From Rhea pennata (Eukaryota > Chordata > Aves > Rheiformes > Rheidae), in contig NC_084669.1 of NCBI RefSeq assembly GCF_028389875.1, positions 30,554,567-30,618,566 on the forward strand: a stretch of DNA of 64,000 nucleotides, given 5' to 3'. The notes under the pieces were generated by a model. It saw only the letters and a list, made by a program, of their open reading frames with translations, searched no databases and was not told the DNA's origin. This document shows positions 30,801 through 42,740 of the stretch, one piece after another (the first letter of the stretch is position 1; every line of letters starts with the position of its first letter). The position numbers and the translations under genes are program-made.

Positions 30801-33800
30801 ATGCCAGACTCTGGCCATCTGAGCATCTGCCTTTTCCTGTGACTTCAGCTGGAGCAGAATGCCGTTGTGGCTCTCCTGAGAAACCAGTGACTATATTTTC
30901 CAAGAAACTCATTTTTTTAAAGTGTGTAGTGCTTTGAAATGCTATGCCTTTGCTTTGGAGGGACTTATGCTATCCTGAATACCTGGGTGAGAAAAAAAGC
31001 TTTTTCAAGAACTTACTCTTTGTGAAGTCCAGCCTTTGTGCTTGTCTCTTTCATATGCTCTTCTATGATCTGTCACCTTTTCCAGAAAAGCTGTATACAT
31101 CACCAGATAGACTTGACATTCAAGCATTGTGGGATTGTTCAGTTCACTATTGTCAGTTCTCAGCATAACCCTGTAGTCTCATGAGAAGAAAAATTAGAGG
31201 TGGGGTAGGATGCTAACAAATATTTTGAAAGCTAAATACCAAAACCCTGTTGCCCATGTGCTCCCAACCTCTTGACTTCGCAGTATTGACTGAAGCTCCA
31301 GACTACTTTAACTACGTCTACCGTTTTCACTCTCATTCCTCTCATGAATTATCTCTTTCTGAATGGATTTCTTAGTCTTTGATTGTGCCACTCAGTGTAT
31401 CCTAAGTTTGAATCTAACCTCCTAAAGGGGAAAAGCCAGTCTGGGCTTTTGCCCCTGCGAGCTCTTGATATCTGCTGAGATGGCCAAGCGATGTTCCAGT
31501 TGGTGCCAGCTGTGGCAGCACATTGTGCAAGTAGACCTGCACACTGAGGTGCCCCTAACACTTCGATCAGATCATAAAAAGCTCTTTTACATGGTCACGT
31601 TGGAGCACATTGCTTGGCCAGAGCTGAGATGTGAAAAAGTGTCACCACCAATAGCTGAGCTGTCTGCTTACCTCCAATGTGTAATGTATTCTGCTGAAAA
31701 GCTGCTCATTTAGTTCCTCAGTCTTTTGCTCTGTATTCTGCTCCTTCTCAGCCTGTTGCCTCAACATCATTGCCTCTTATTGCAAGTAGCATGTTATTTC
31801 TGTTCAGGGATGAAAAAAAGATCTAATTCCTTAAGTTCTAAGAGGGCTCCCTGAGCTGTGACTCTACCTGGAGCTAGTTGGCAACTGTAAACATAGAGCC
31901 TAAATGGCTTTTAGTTAAATGTAAGGCACCACAGGGACATTAGGACTCATTCCGTTCTGTTTCCTTTTTTACCTCTTCTGAGGCAGGCTATGTCTTTGCA
32001 TAGACTCTCTTACATCAGTAGCATGAACCATTCTGCTTATATTAACTGATGGAGCTAAGAGATATCAATCAGAATGAGGGTTCATGTCTTACATGAGGGG
32101 CTAATTGGGTTGGAAATGTTGAAATATATTCATATATTAGGAATATATTCATAATCGTATCCATATTCATAGGAAACAGAACTGTTTGCTGGTATTAAGA
32201 TAGGATAATAAATCATGAGTTAGTCATTTAAGAGATCAAACCAAAGCTGATCTACTTAGGCTAATTTTGCCCTTCTGTTCCAATTTAGAAATAACTGTTC
32301 TGGGTGAAAAAAAAGTAAGTCTAACTGTTTCTTAGTTTACTTGAACATTCTCCAGAAATCATCAGTTAGCTCTGATCTAATGCATGAGATTTAAATAAGA
32401 CTAGTACATATGGATTTCTTTTCCTTTATCTTCTGTTTTCTGACCCTTCAGGCAAGATCTAGATCAAAGTTTTAGTATCTGCCATTTTTTGAAACACTAA
32501 GGACTAGAGACATACTTAAATACTGAGATTTTTGTGGTGTTTCACGAGATCCTGCTGCTCAAGCATCAAGAAAAAAACCTCTACACCTTATCTTTAAATT
32601 ACAAGAGTTAGGAAGATGAGAAAGGATTTACTGCCATCTTAAGATCTGTCACTAGGCTATGGCTATTCTGCATGAAGAACAATTTTTAAAAAAGCAGCCC
32701 TTTAATTCTAATCAGGTGTTCTCTAAGCCCAGTTTTAGGGTATATGCTATCTAAAGATGAAGGTAGGACTTTCAGATGAAGTGGGATTTTTAAGTGTATT
32801 ACCACCTTATTTGCATGTGAATTCATGGAATGCATGTCTAGGTATCCTTGGGAGACCCACTGCTTTCTCCTCTGCACTCTAGCCAAACATCTTTGAAAAA
32901 ATGAGGCCCTATATACTCTTTAGCCCTTGGCAAAAATGGAATTTTGCCAGTTTTGTAATTTTGTAATTGTGGGAGGAACTCTTAAAACCTGTGAACTTTA
33001 TCAGAGCAAATTACTTAATCAAGCTGAACTGCAGTTTTACACTCTAAGTTCTGCTGTTTCAAGGGGAAAAAATGACTTTCAGCATTTTGTTGGTCATTTG
33101 CATGGTAAAGTTGAGAAAGCATTTGGCAACGAGTCTTTCTGCCTTTTTGGAATGGGCGCTCTGAGCAAAACCTCCTGGGGAGGAGCATTTCATCAGGGAA
33201 AGAACTACGCTATGCTTTGCCTGGCATGGAGGGCCATGTTATCACAGTAGGATTAAACTAACAGTTTGTACTATATAGATAAATATCACACATACAGGGT
33301 CAACTTAAATAACTGAAAGGCTGAGATCTGTAAAAGAAACTCTTAGTCATCTAGATCATGACCTGTCGAAAGAAGAGTTTTCACTAACATTTCGCTACCA
33401 TATTTTTACCTTGGGCAGTAGGATATCCAGCATGTCTCTTGCAAAAGCATTTTCTACTACCTTCTGTTGCAGGATGTATTCTGACACATCTTCTCCATGT
33501 TGCCATTTTTCAGTTTCATTCCATCATCTCTAGTTAGGCTTGTTTAAATACTCATTAAAAGTACAGACTACTTTTCTATCCAATTAACTGGACACATGAA
33601 ACAAAGATTAATTGAGTAACTAGTATATAACCTTTAGGCTCTTTTACGACAAACCCTCCTACCTTAGGGGAAACAATTGTTCCCCACTCTTAACACATAG
33701 AAAGGCCACTCAGGCTGTAACCTCTGCTCTGCCTCTGGTTTCCTGCCGCTCCCCTGGGATGGTGCCGGCAGCAGGCAGCCTGAGGCACTGCGAGGCTTGA

Positions 33801-36231
33801 GGCTCATTGAGCCCTGCCACAGGCATGGTGGGAACATGATTCTCCCATTCAGTGGCACAAGATACTCATGAGGGAGGAAATTGCGAGTTCCGATCTCTTT
33901 CTTTAAAGCTTGTGATTGCCTTGGCTAAGATGCATAAATGCTCCTCCAAGCTCCTCATGCAACTAGTGTTTTTGATAGAGAAGGTGCTGAGATACTGAAT
34001 TTCCCTTTAGTCTTGCCATGACACAGCGCTTAGTAACATGAGAACCAGGCAAGAGTAGAAGTAGACCTTTAGCAAACATTAAGATATTTTAGGTGCCTCT
34101 GTGTTAAGCAATAGCTGAGTGGTGTTTCTAGGATTACGATTCTAAATATAGTTAAATTCTTCCCTTCCCATAGGAGAAATGTACATTGTCCCCATGGGAA
34201 GTGCTGCAAGCCTCTCTCATAAGCAGTTGCATAGCTCACTGCTAGAGAATAGCTTATTTGTACTCCTAATTTAGCAATTATATTCTTTCCCATTTGAAGT
34301 GCTTTTGATTCAGGGACAAAGCCTGCTTGGGAGGACAGGCATTTAGGGGTGGCTCACTCCTTGTTTTGTGTTACTCTGGTGCAGCTGATGTATGCCTGTT
34401 TTCCATATGTGCTCTAGCAAGGGAGGGTGCTGTGCTCTTCTTCCCCCCTGCTGACAGAATATTATTTTTGTATCGCCATAGAGTAGATCTTTAGAACAAG
34501 GTTTTCTCTCTCTATTTCTCTCTTTGTCAAGCACTAAGAATAGACTCTAGCCTCCTCCTGCTGGGCATGAGTGTCAGGACCCTTTATGCCCTCTTATCTT
34601 GTCCTCAGCTTTTGTTATTCTGCTCACTTGGCAAGTGCTGTAGATGTATTGCAGCTTCTACATCAGAATTGCTTCTACATCAGAAGAGAATACGTACATA
34701 TCAAATACAACTTCCTTTGAGGGATCTTGTTATCTCCGCTAGCACTCTTCTGTTCCTTTCCCCTGTTGAGATCAAATATCCATTCTGGATGGAGACTCTG
34801 GGGCTCTGCAAGGTAAAGCTTTGTATGTATTGCTAATGTGCAAGAGAGGCCGTTATCACACTTGCTAGGTCCTTTCATACAGTGAGTCTCTCCTCTAATA
34901 CCTTCTGCAGTCATCATCCTTATGCAGCTTAATAAAAATTAACGGTCTGATTTTGAAGTGAGCTGAACATCTACAGCTTATACTGGCTTCTCTTGAATTC
35001 CTGGGTGCTCTGCCTGTAGGTGAATAAAAAAATACCATTTTTAAATCCCTACATGTTGCTGAGTTTTATTCTTCATTATTGACAGTACTGGATTTGTAAC
35101 ATTTTTCAGTGTCTCCTAATTTGTGAATGTAAGAGTTCTCTATTCTTCTCATTCAGCAGCTTATCTGCTGACTGACTTACTGTTGTAACTGATAATCAGC
35201 CCATATATTCTTTTTACACTAATAATTCTTCTGAGCTAGTTTATGACACTCCCTTGATATTTGTTATTGGAGTCACTTATTTCACAATAACCCAGCCTGT
35301 GCGAGCCAGCAGTAACACAGTTTTGATCCAGCAGTTACAGCTCAAAGTTCTTAATTACATTCTACCATTCATTATATGCAAGATACCAGAAGAGAGTTTT
35401 CAAGTTCTAGTGTAAGCAGAATAAATAGAAAAGAATATAAACATAAACACTAACTAAGATCAGGGTGATTTTTGCATTCTTTTGTAAAGCCTCCTGTTTT
35501 CCAGTTTCCCCCACGTACAATTTCTTGAACTTGGAGATATACTTAAAAAGTGAAATACCTATTTTTAAACCTTGACAGGCAGAAAGCTGGCCTACCTACC
35601 CAACTGTCTTTGGAAATAGTTTTTCATTACTTCCCCATTCTCTCCAACATGATCTGAGGCTTTTACAGTCCTGAGAGCTATGGAATTTGGATGCAGATGA
35701 GTTGTAGTAGTCCACCTGCAGAAAAAAAAATACTATCCCAAGCAAACTTGAAGGGAGTAGTTAATTGATTAAAAAAAAAAAAAACCACATAACTGAGCAG
35801 AAATGGTCCCAAATTACCATTAGACCCTTAAATAGCTCTTAGATTAGTAGAAAATAAAAAACCAGTGTTATTTAAGTGTGTGGAAGTACTAACCTTGAAA
35901 AGAACAACTAGAACAGCCCTCTGTGCTTTTTTGCTCCCTGATACTCTAATACCATCTACAGGATGAGTTTATCAGTTTGGAAGGATTAAAGTCTAAAATG
36001 TGCAAACAAAACTGACAAAAATTTGTTCAAATATTTTTTTATTAGTTAAAAAAGAATATTTCCATGATATCTAGAGATACCATGTGCCTGTGCAGATGGA
36101 CATGAGACATTGATCAGTGTGTCCAACCACTGGAGCATCACAGCACTCAAAGCCAGTGGGTCAGGAAGCCACAAAGGACGTGGTTAGGGAGACACATACC
36201 ATAGTAAACCATTGCAGGAGTCTGACTTACA
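27838..36231. other. Intergenic region between ADIRF and SNCG
   Basis: No gene was recognised in about 8.4 kb. A T24 homopolymer lies at 28,324-28,347. Moderately open stretches at 31,266-31,371 (+) and 31,465-31,713 (+) show no known family, and the flanking frames are closed. The sequence is otherwise AT-rich and unremarkable. Confidence 0.55.
28324..28347. repeat. T24 homopolymer
   Basis: An uninterrupted run of 24 T. No recognisable element is attached, so it need not be a retroposon tail. Confidence 0.95.
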
Positions 36232-36237
36232 TTTATT
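36232..36237 (-). promoter_or_regulatory. SNCG: SNCG polyadenylation signal AATAAA
   Basis: TTTATT on the plus strand reads AATAAA in gene orientation, about 150 bases after the stop in exon 5. A second copy lies near 36,036-36,041. Confidence 0.6.
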
Positions 36238-36386
36238 GTGTGATTGGTTTATGAGGCAAGTGAAAGACTACAGTGCTGAATGCAGTTAGTCTATGGGTAT
36301 CAGGGTTCTCCTGTTGTGGTGTCAAGCTAGTATTTCCATATATGCTCCTGGAATTCTCTCTCTTGAGCTAGAAGTCCCCAGGTTGA

Positions 36387-36407
36387 CTAATTGCCTTCAA
36401 TTCCACC
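36387..36407 (-). CDS. SNCG: SNCG exon 5, last six codons
   Basis: After a strong pyrimidine tract (cctttctcttttcatag) the frame reads GGIEGN-stop in phase 0, matching the phase-0 donor of exon 4. Human SNCG also ends in a tiny exon (AQSGGD). It was identified by phase and position rather than by clear identity, so it could be another small exon nearby. Confidence 0.62.
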   Translation of the reverse strand, partial: GGIEGN

Positions 36408-39400
36408 CTATGAAAAGAGAAAGGCAAGAAAATAGATGAATATTTTCAGTGGAAAATATATATAAAATTATATCAGGAAAAAAAAACAATGGCAGTCACC
36501 ACATTAAAAATCATAAACAACAGCATAACAATAAAGACTGTACATTGTGCAGAAAACTGATGAATTATCCGTTCCCTCTGAGAATCAGACATTTATCTAG
36601 TCTAACACAGGTCTCTAGTGAAAATGAGGGTGTGATTTCAGTGTGTTAAGTGGAACTGAGATGAACTGCTGTCAACAGGAGCATCCTGCTTTCTGCTGCC
36701 ATGCGATTCTCCCTACCAGACACACACCCTGATATTGCACTTGTGCAGCCATAAGATCAGTAGCGTGCGTTTTCCAGACACACACGTGCCAGCACTGGCA
36801 CACAAGAGGCTATGGCTGGCAGAGGGTAGTAAGCCTTTTGGAAGCTCTAGGTACTGAAAACGCAACCCGAGTTTCAGAGAGGCTGCAAACTGAGGAGTAT
36901 GGGTGCTCACATTAGTGAGGGGTGCTGCAAAGAAGCAGCCAAAGGTCTGCTTGAGAATGTTTGTCTATTCAAAATGTCCATGTTGGGCAAAGAGGATTCT
37001 ACCTTCCTCATTCAAGAGCTGAAACTGGCCCAGAGACTGACACTCAACTCAGGGTTTTAAAAGGATATTGCAGCTAGAAAAAAGCAAAAAATTAAACTAA
37101 TTTAAATATAGAAAAATCTAACTTGTGTTAGCTCTTCTGAAAGAAAAACTATTTCAAGTGATGATTAAAACAAAAAAAACAAAACAAAAAAAAAAAAAAA
37201 AAAAGAGAGAGAGAAAGAGAGAGAACACAAATGTGACCGTTTACACTTCAAAATCAGCCAAAACCAAACAGCAGGTTAGAATCTGGCACATCTGTTGCTC
37301 ATGGCAACCCCTTGGACCTAAAAAGGGAAGTGGCAAAACCCTGAGAATCCCCGGGCTCAGATTTTGTCAGATATTTAACAAAAATGGCAATACTCTGGCT
37401 TTATGGGCAGCAGATCTCAAATCTCCAATGTACAGAAAGCAGAGGGAAATTTTTTTTTCTAGGAAAAAACATGAACACAAAAAAGACCATGGGCTACCTT
37501 CATGACTGAGGGACATCCAGGCTGTGGCTTCACCTTACCTCTCCGCTGCCTTCTGTGCCTTGCACTGCTTCTCCTGCCACCCCCGGCTGCTCAGGCTGCT
37601 GTGGCTGAGCCAGATCCTCCTGCCAAGTCACAAGGGGTAAGGTTGACCTTACAATCACAGGCAGAGTCATGGCCCTAATCTTAGACAGGCTACTTGCGTA
37701 GACCATGCAAAATGGGTTGGAACATTACATATGCAACTAAAATAGCAGGTATAATGCATGGTAAATATTGCTCTGAATCAATTTTTTTGTGCAGTTGGTT
37801 AGAGCAAATGTTTATAAAAGTGCAATTCAATTTCTTATACCCTCTTTTAGGTTCCTTTTTTTCATATGGAGAACTAGTTCTTTCTTTGAAATTTTCTTTT
37901 GCATTACCCAGTCCAAACGGAATTTTGACTCTTTCAGAGTGCAGAAACTTAGGAGGAATAAATACATTTTATTTTACCCGAAGTAAGGTAGATTATACAT
38001 AGCCTTTCAACACTTTATGTTCTTTGCAGTAAGCACTAATTTCACAGACTAATACTAATTTCATATACAGCAATATCATAGTGACTTTAATGTCATGCCT
38101 CAAATAAAATTTCACTATCAAAGGATAAGTTTTCATTTGTATTTAAAGTCCAAGCATTTTCATAAGCACCTTGAGCTCTTTTAGCTGCTTCCCCACATCT
38201 TTTAGCTACTGTGTTATTCAACGAAAAAGAGAAAAAATGCATTATTTACTACGAGGCAATTACTTTAAACATGTTTTTTTTCACATGGGCAGAGAAGACA
38301 TATGCTGGATATGCACACTGGATGCAGATAAAGCAAAAATGAACCTTTATGGAATCTGGGGTCATCTGTGAGACCAGGAGGAAGCAGAAATAGCAAGACG
38401 TCTAGAGTTCATCCCCAGCATATGAGGAAATGCAAATAGTATTACTGGCCTTCTCTCTTCTCTTTAAGCCCACATGCCCAGCAGCATCCCTTAATTTTTA
38501 ATCCGATTTCCCATATAAAATCAGGCCACCACAAAAGGAGGATGAGAGATATAGATTATATGAAGGGGAAAACTTGATTTTGAATAGAATGCAGACATAT
38601 CATTTGAATTTCAGTACTTTGGAAGCATGGAGCTACCCCTTTCCTAGTGCCACTGCTAACAGTGCAAATCAATTGTTCAGGTAAAATCTACTATAAAAAG
38701 AATTTTATGATCAGTGTGTTTTGGAGAACTCTATCTGAGATTTATGGGGAGATTACTTTAATCTGTGAGAAATCATACGTGCACCGTTTTGACATTAGGA
38801 GACTCTGTAAAGAAATATCTAATGAAGAAAATATGTGAAACCTGCATGGGTCTCATAGATCTTTGGAGGGGAGGGGAAGGAAATTCTACGATTCTATGAA
38901 AAGAAGGGAGCTTCCTTCAACATCCTCAGGCTCTATGATTCCTCAGTAATGCTTCATGCCACAAACAGACGGAGTCCAGCTGTACAACTACAAATATTTT
39001 CCTCTGCTCTTCAATGGTGAATATGCATTGTTAAAAGGGCGAGGTAGAAGAGCTTTTTAGGACAGAACCTGGACGAAAACCTTACTAAATACTCTTCATT
39101 TTCACATGTGTCCTTAGTTTCCTGTCCAATCAAAACTCTTCATCAGCAGGACAACAAAACTGAAGAAGAACTGGGAAGAAATGACATCAAACAAATAGGA
39201 CAAAAACAGGCATATATCACAAACACTCAAATATATAAATATAAGCTAGATTCCATGGGAATTTAAATTCCTAATTGGACTTCATTTTTAATAGGAAGGG
39301 GAACTAGGAAAGTGGTTTGCAGTCTATTTGTCCTACTATAGATTTGCTGCTCTCTATGCAAATTACAGTAATAGATCAATCCACCAAGAAATAAAATTGC

Positions 39401-42400
39401 CTAAACACCTGCTTTGGTCCAGTAATGGTTTCTGTTGTAGCTTCAAGCGTTCTCCTTACTTCTCTGCTGAGAGTTAATTAGCTTATGTATTGGTGATGTC
39501 TCTGTATGAAAAACAGTGTGATTTTTTTTTCCCTAAAAAGATATGCTCCTAACTTGCATGGCATTGTTGGCTGGAATGACTACTGCTATTAACAGTCTGA
39601 TCCGTGTTAAGTAAGCCTAGGTAATCTAATGACATCAAATTATGTGCAGGATGGAGATCAATATCTGGTCTCAAATTCCCCAGCCTAGCAGGGACCTAAG
39701 GCTGCCCGGGAGCCGTCACAGTTCTGTGGAATCACGTCGCTATGGCCTTTCGTAAGTGAGCTCTACTGTCGTCAGCAAAGAATGGCCACTGAGAATCACA
39801 TCCAGAGCTCTGTCCTGCTGCCGTCCTCACACGTAGGAAAGTAACTGAATTGGAGCATCCAGAAGTCCCTGAGAAACTTGATGTTAAAAATGACAGTGAG
39901 GCATAATAAGCAGCGACAGCAATAACGTGCAGGAATTGTCCCAATCCATAGACTGATATTGATATAAGTCTCCCCTATTCAAAAGGCAACCATTAAAACA
40001 GCTGTGCGTACACCAGAAATGAACATGCTGGATCATTAGCTGCTGTTGGATTGCACATCCCAACAGAGGCACTTTAACCCAAGTGAGCTTTTGACCCAAG
40101 TAGCTCACACAAAATGCCAGAAATGGCTAATGTATGCTTCTCGCTCCAAGAGCAAATTTAGAGAGGCTGATCACCGCTCTGTGATTTAAAGCACTTTTCA
40201 GCCATATGGTACAGTATAAAAATGAACAGCACTACACTTCACAGCTTAACAGTGCACATTATGTCAAAGCAGATAAATAACCTTAAACTGTATTTTAAAC
40301 ATTTTTGAAGAGTTTATAGACTGTTATGGTGAAAGAAAAGAAAATGCAGATTCCTGCAGCATAAGTCAGTGGCAACAGCTGCAACAGGAGGCACTTTGCA
40401 GCTTTTTGGAGGGTTAACAGCTGCCATGTGAAACTGTGGAGGTGAAGCAAAGGCGACAGCCCAAGGGGCTGAGTTGCCTTAGGAAAACTGGGAGGCAGTT
40501 CCTGTGACAAGGACCAGGACAGCGCATAGAGCTTTGCAGTCCAATCTTTCTGAAAGGAAACGACCACTTACTCTTCTCTGGAGAGGGGAGCTTACCCCAG
40601 ACAGATTCATAGACAGTTCAAAGAAAATGGGATCCCTCCCTTAGGACACTTCATCTGAGTGCAATGGGGGAGCTGAAGAGTCCCTGTTCAGTACTGTGCT
40701 GCTCCTTCTATCTCTTAAAACGCACTGTCTGCTAGGACTGCACTACAGAGGGATAAAAATGACTCATCCATCCATTTTTAGAAAAGGAAGGAACCGAGTT
40801 TCTTGAGAGTTTTCCTAAAGCACCATGGCAGGAACCAACACAATCACAGGATGAAGAGCTGTCAGGTAGTGTTAAGGTTTTCATCTCACAGCCCTTTTCT
40901 CACACACTTCCCTCTCACACACATGCCCAGAATAGCGAACAGGAGATGAGGGAAGGCTGCATTCTTCATCTGGGCATTAGCTGGGTGGGGATTACACTGA
41001 CAACCTGGTAAAACCACACACACAGGTTGACCACATAAGCTAAGGGTCTTTGTTTTGAAGAGCCAGAAACTGCTGGATAGCAACCCCAGCTATACCAGTA
41101 ATAAGCAGCGTGATGCTGTGCAAGAAAGTAAAGGTAAAAATTTCATGGGGACAGTAAGAACTCTGCCATTCATTTCAGTGGTGTTCATCTAATCAAGAGG
41201 GATGAAATGTTCTTATAGAAAGGTGTGTTGCAACCAGGGGTTATGTTATAAAAACAATGCTTTTTTTTTCTCCATCCTAAAAACACCTGAGGCAAATACC
41301 TTATTGAGATTCTCTTCCTTCTCTATCAGAGAAAGCATGCTGATGCTGGAATATAGCTGTTACCAGAAAGACAACAAATTCTGTGGTGAGCAAGCTTTCT
41401 TTTTGCTTTAAGGCTCTTTAAACAGTGGTGCACTGGCAACCTGCTACAAATTTAACAGTCCACAATGGGACATCAATTGCAAAAGGCAAAGAAAGGCTCA
41501 GCTCACTACAGTGCTCTTGCCTTTGGGTGTTGAAGCAAAAGCAATTGGCAGCATCCCCAAACCACTCCCTTGTAAGCCCTCAGGCAGCCTCACAGGCCCT
41601 GTGGGTGTGCAGTGCCAGACGGGTTCAGGCTGAATGCACCCTAAGTGACGCAGACAGCTCCAACAAAGCCCTGCCAGCATTTAAGGTGAGCAGGGCCACC
41701 TGCACAAGACACACAGATGGGTGTGCACATTTGCTGTCTTACTGCACAAATCACTTTCCTAAGGCAAACTCTTGGTGTAGTTTTCCATTCTAACCCAGCC
41801 TGCAGACAGACTCTTGCCGAGTACCTTACAGCTCACACGAGTGCAGGATTACCGGCGTGCAGCCTTTAGCCATGAAATGCACACTGTGTCTTGTTAAGTT
41901 TAAAGCTCCACCAGTGACGCTAACTCAGCTGTTCTGCACATCACCTGACACTGTGAGATGACAAGCGTATGCCTGGATATATTAATGAGAATAAGAAAGC
42001 AGCATAGAAAATGTGACTAGGTGCAAAGTAGCCCATCCAGGCTGGTTTCACTGTCTTCTCTGTGTCTCAGGGAGGTGTCATTGTTGAGTATAATGAAGCT
42101 TAAGTATAATGAAGAAGAGTTTCAGCTACTTTTTCTACTTAATCCTCATGTGTCTAAGCTGTTGATTTTCCTGTTCCTCCTGCTGGGTGTCTCCCTTGGT
42201 GCAGAGGCTTAGCAATTTTGCTCTCTGTGGCATCTCAGGTGCCCTTGGGTGCTCTGTCCTAGTTGCACTCACCCTACCAAAACAATCTTAAACTAAGTAG
42301 GTGCTTCATTAATTTCTGCCTTTAACTCCTTCAGCACAACTGTTAATATTAGTGGAATCGCACATTTTAAGCGAATAGAATTAAGACCATGTATAGGAAT

Positions 42401-42700
42401 GGTTCATATTCCAAATATGCAGTTGTTATGAAAATGATAACCTAAACTACTGGTACGGTGCACATGCATAGAAATGATGAGGTCATTTCAGATAACTGAA
42501 AACTGCTGAAATAATTAATTGTATGAAATAAAAAAAGATCAAAATTAATTTAAAATGACAGAACTGTGACTGACAACTAAATCATATAAAAACTGACAGG
42601 ACAAATGGATCTAAATGGAAGATCTAGGTGGAGGGCAAGAGAAGAATAATTATAGAGGAGTATCAGCTACTTGGAAAATTCCTCTAGTCCCTGAGGTGCA

Positions 42701-42740
<40 letters not shown>

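Noticed and set aside
31266-31713. Open stretches suggesting a gene between ADIRF and SNCG
   Set aside because: The frames are short, in different phases, without clear donors or a recognised family.
13000-36231. An AGAP11 counterpart, which in human lies between ADIRF and FAM25A
   Set aside because: No ArfGAP, ankyrin or GTPase-like exon was seen in either intergenic gap. The human gene is a lineage-specific duplicate.
38866-38900. attctacgattctatga resembling the CR1 tail motif
   Set aside because: No CR1 body could be followed upstream, so only a short chance-level match remains.
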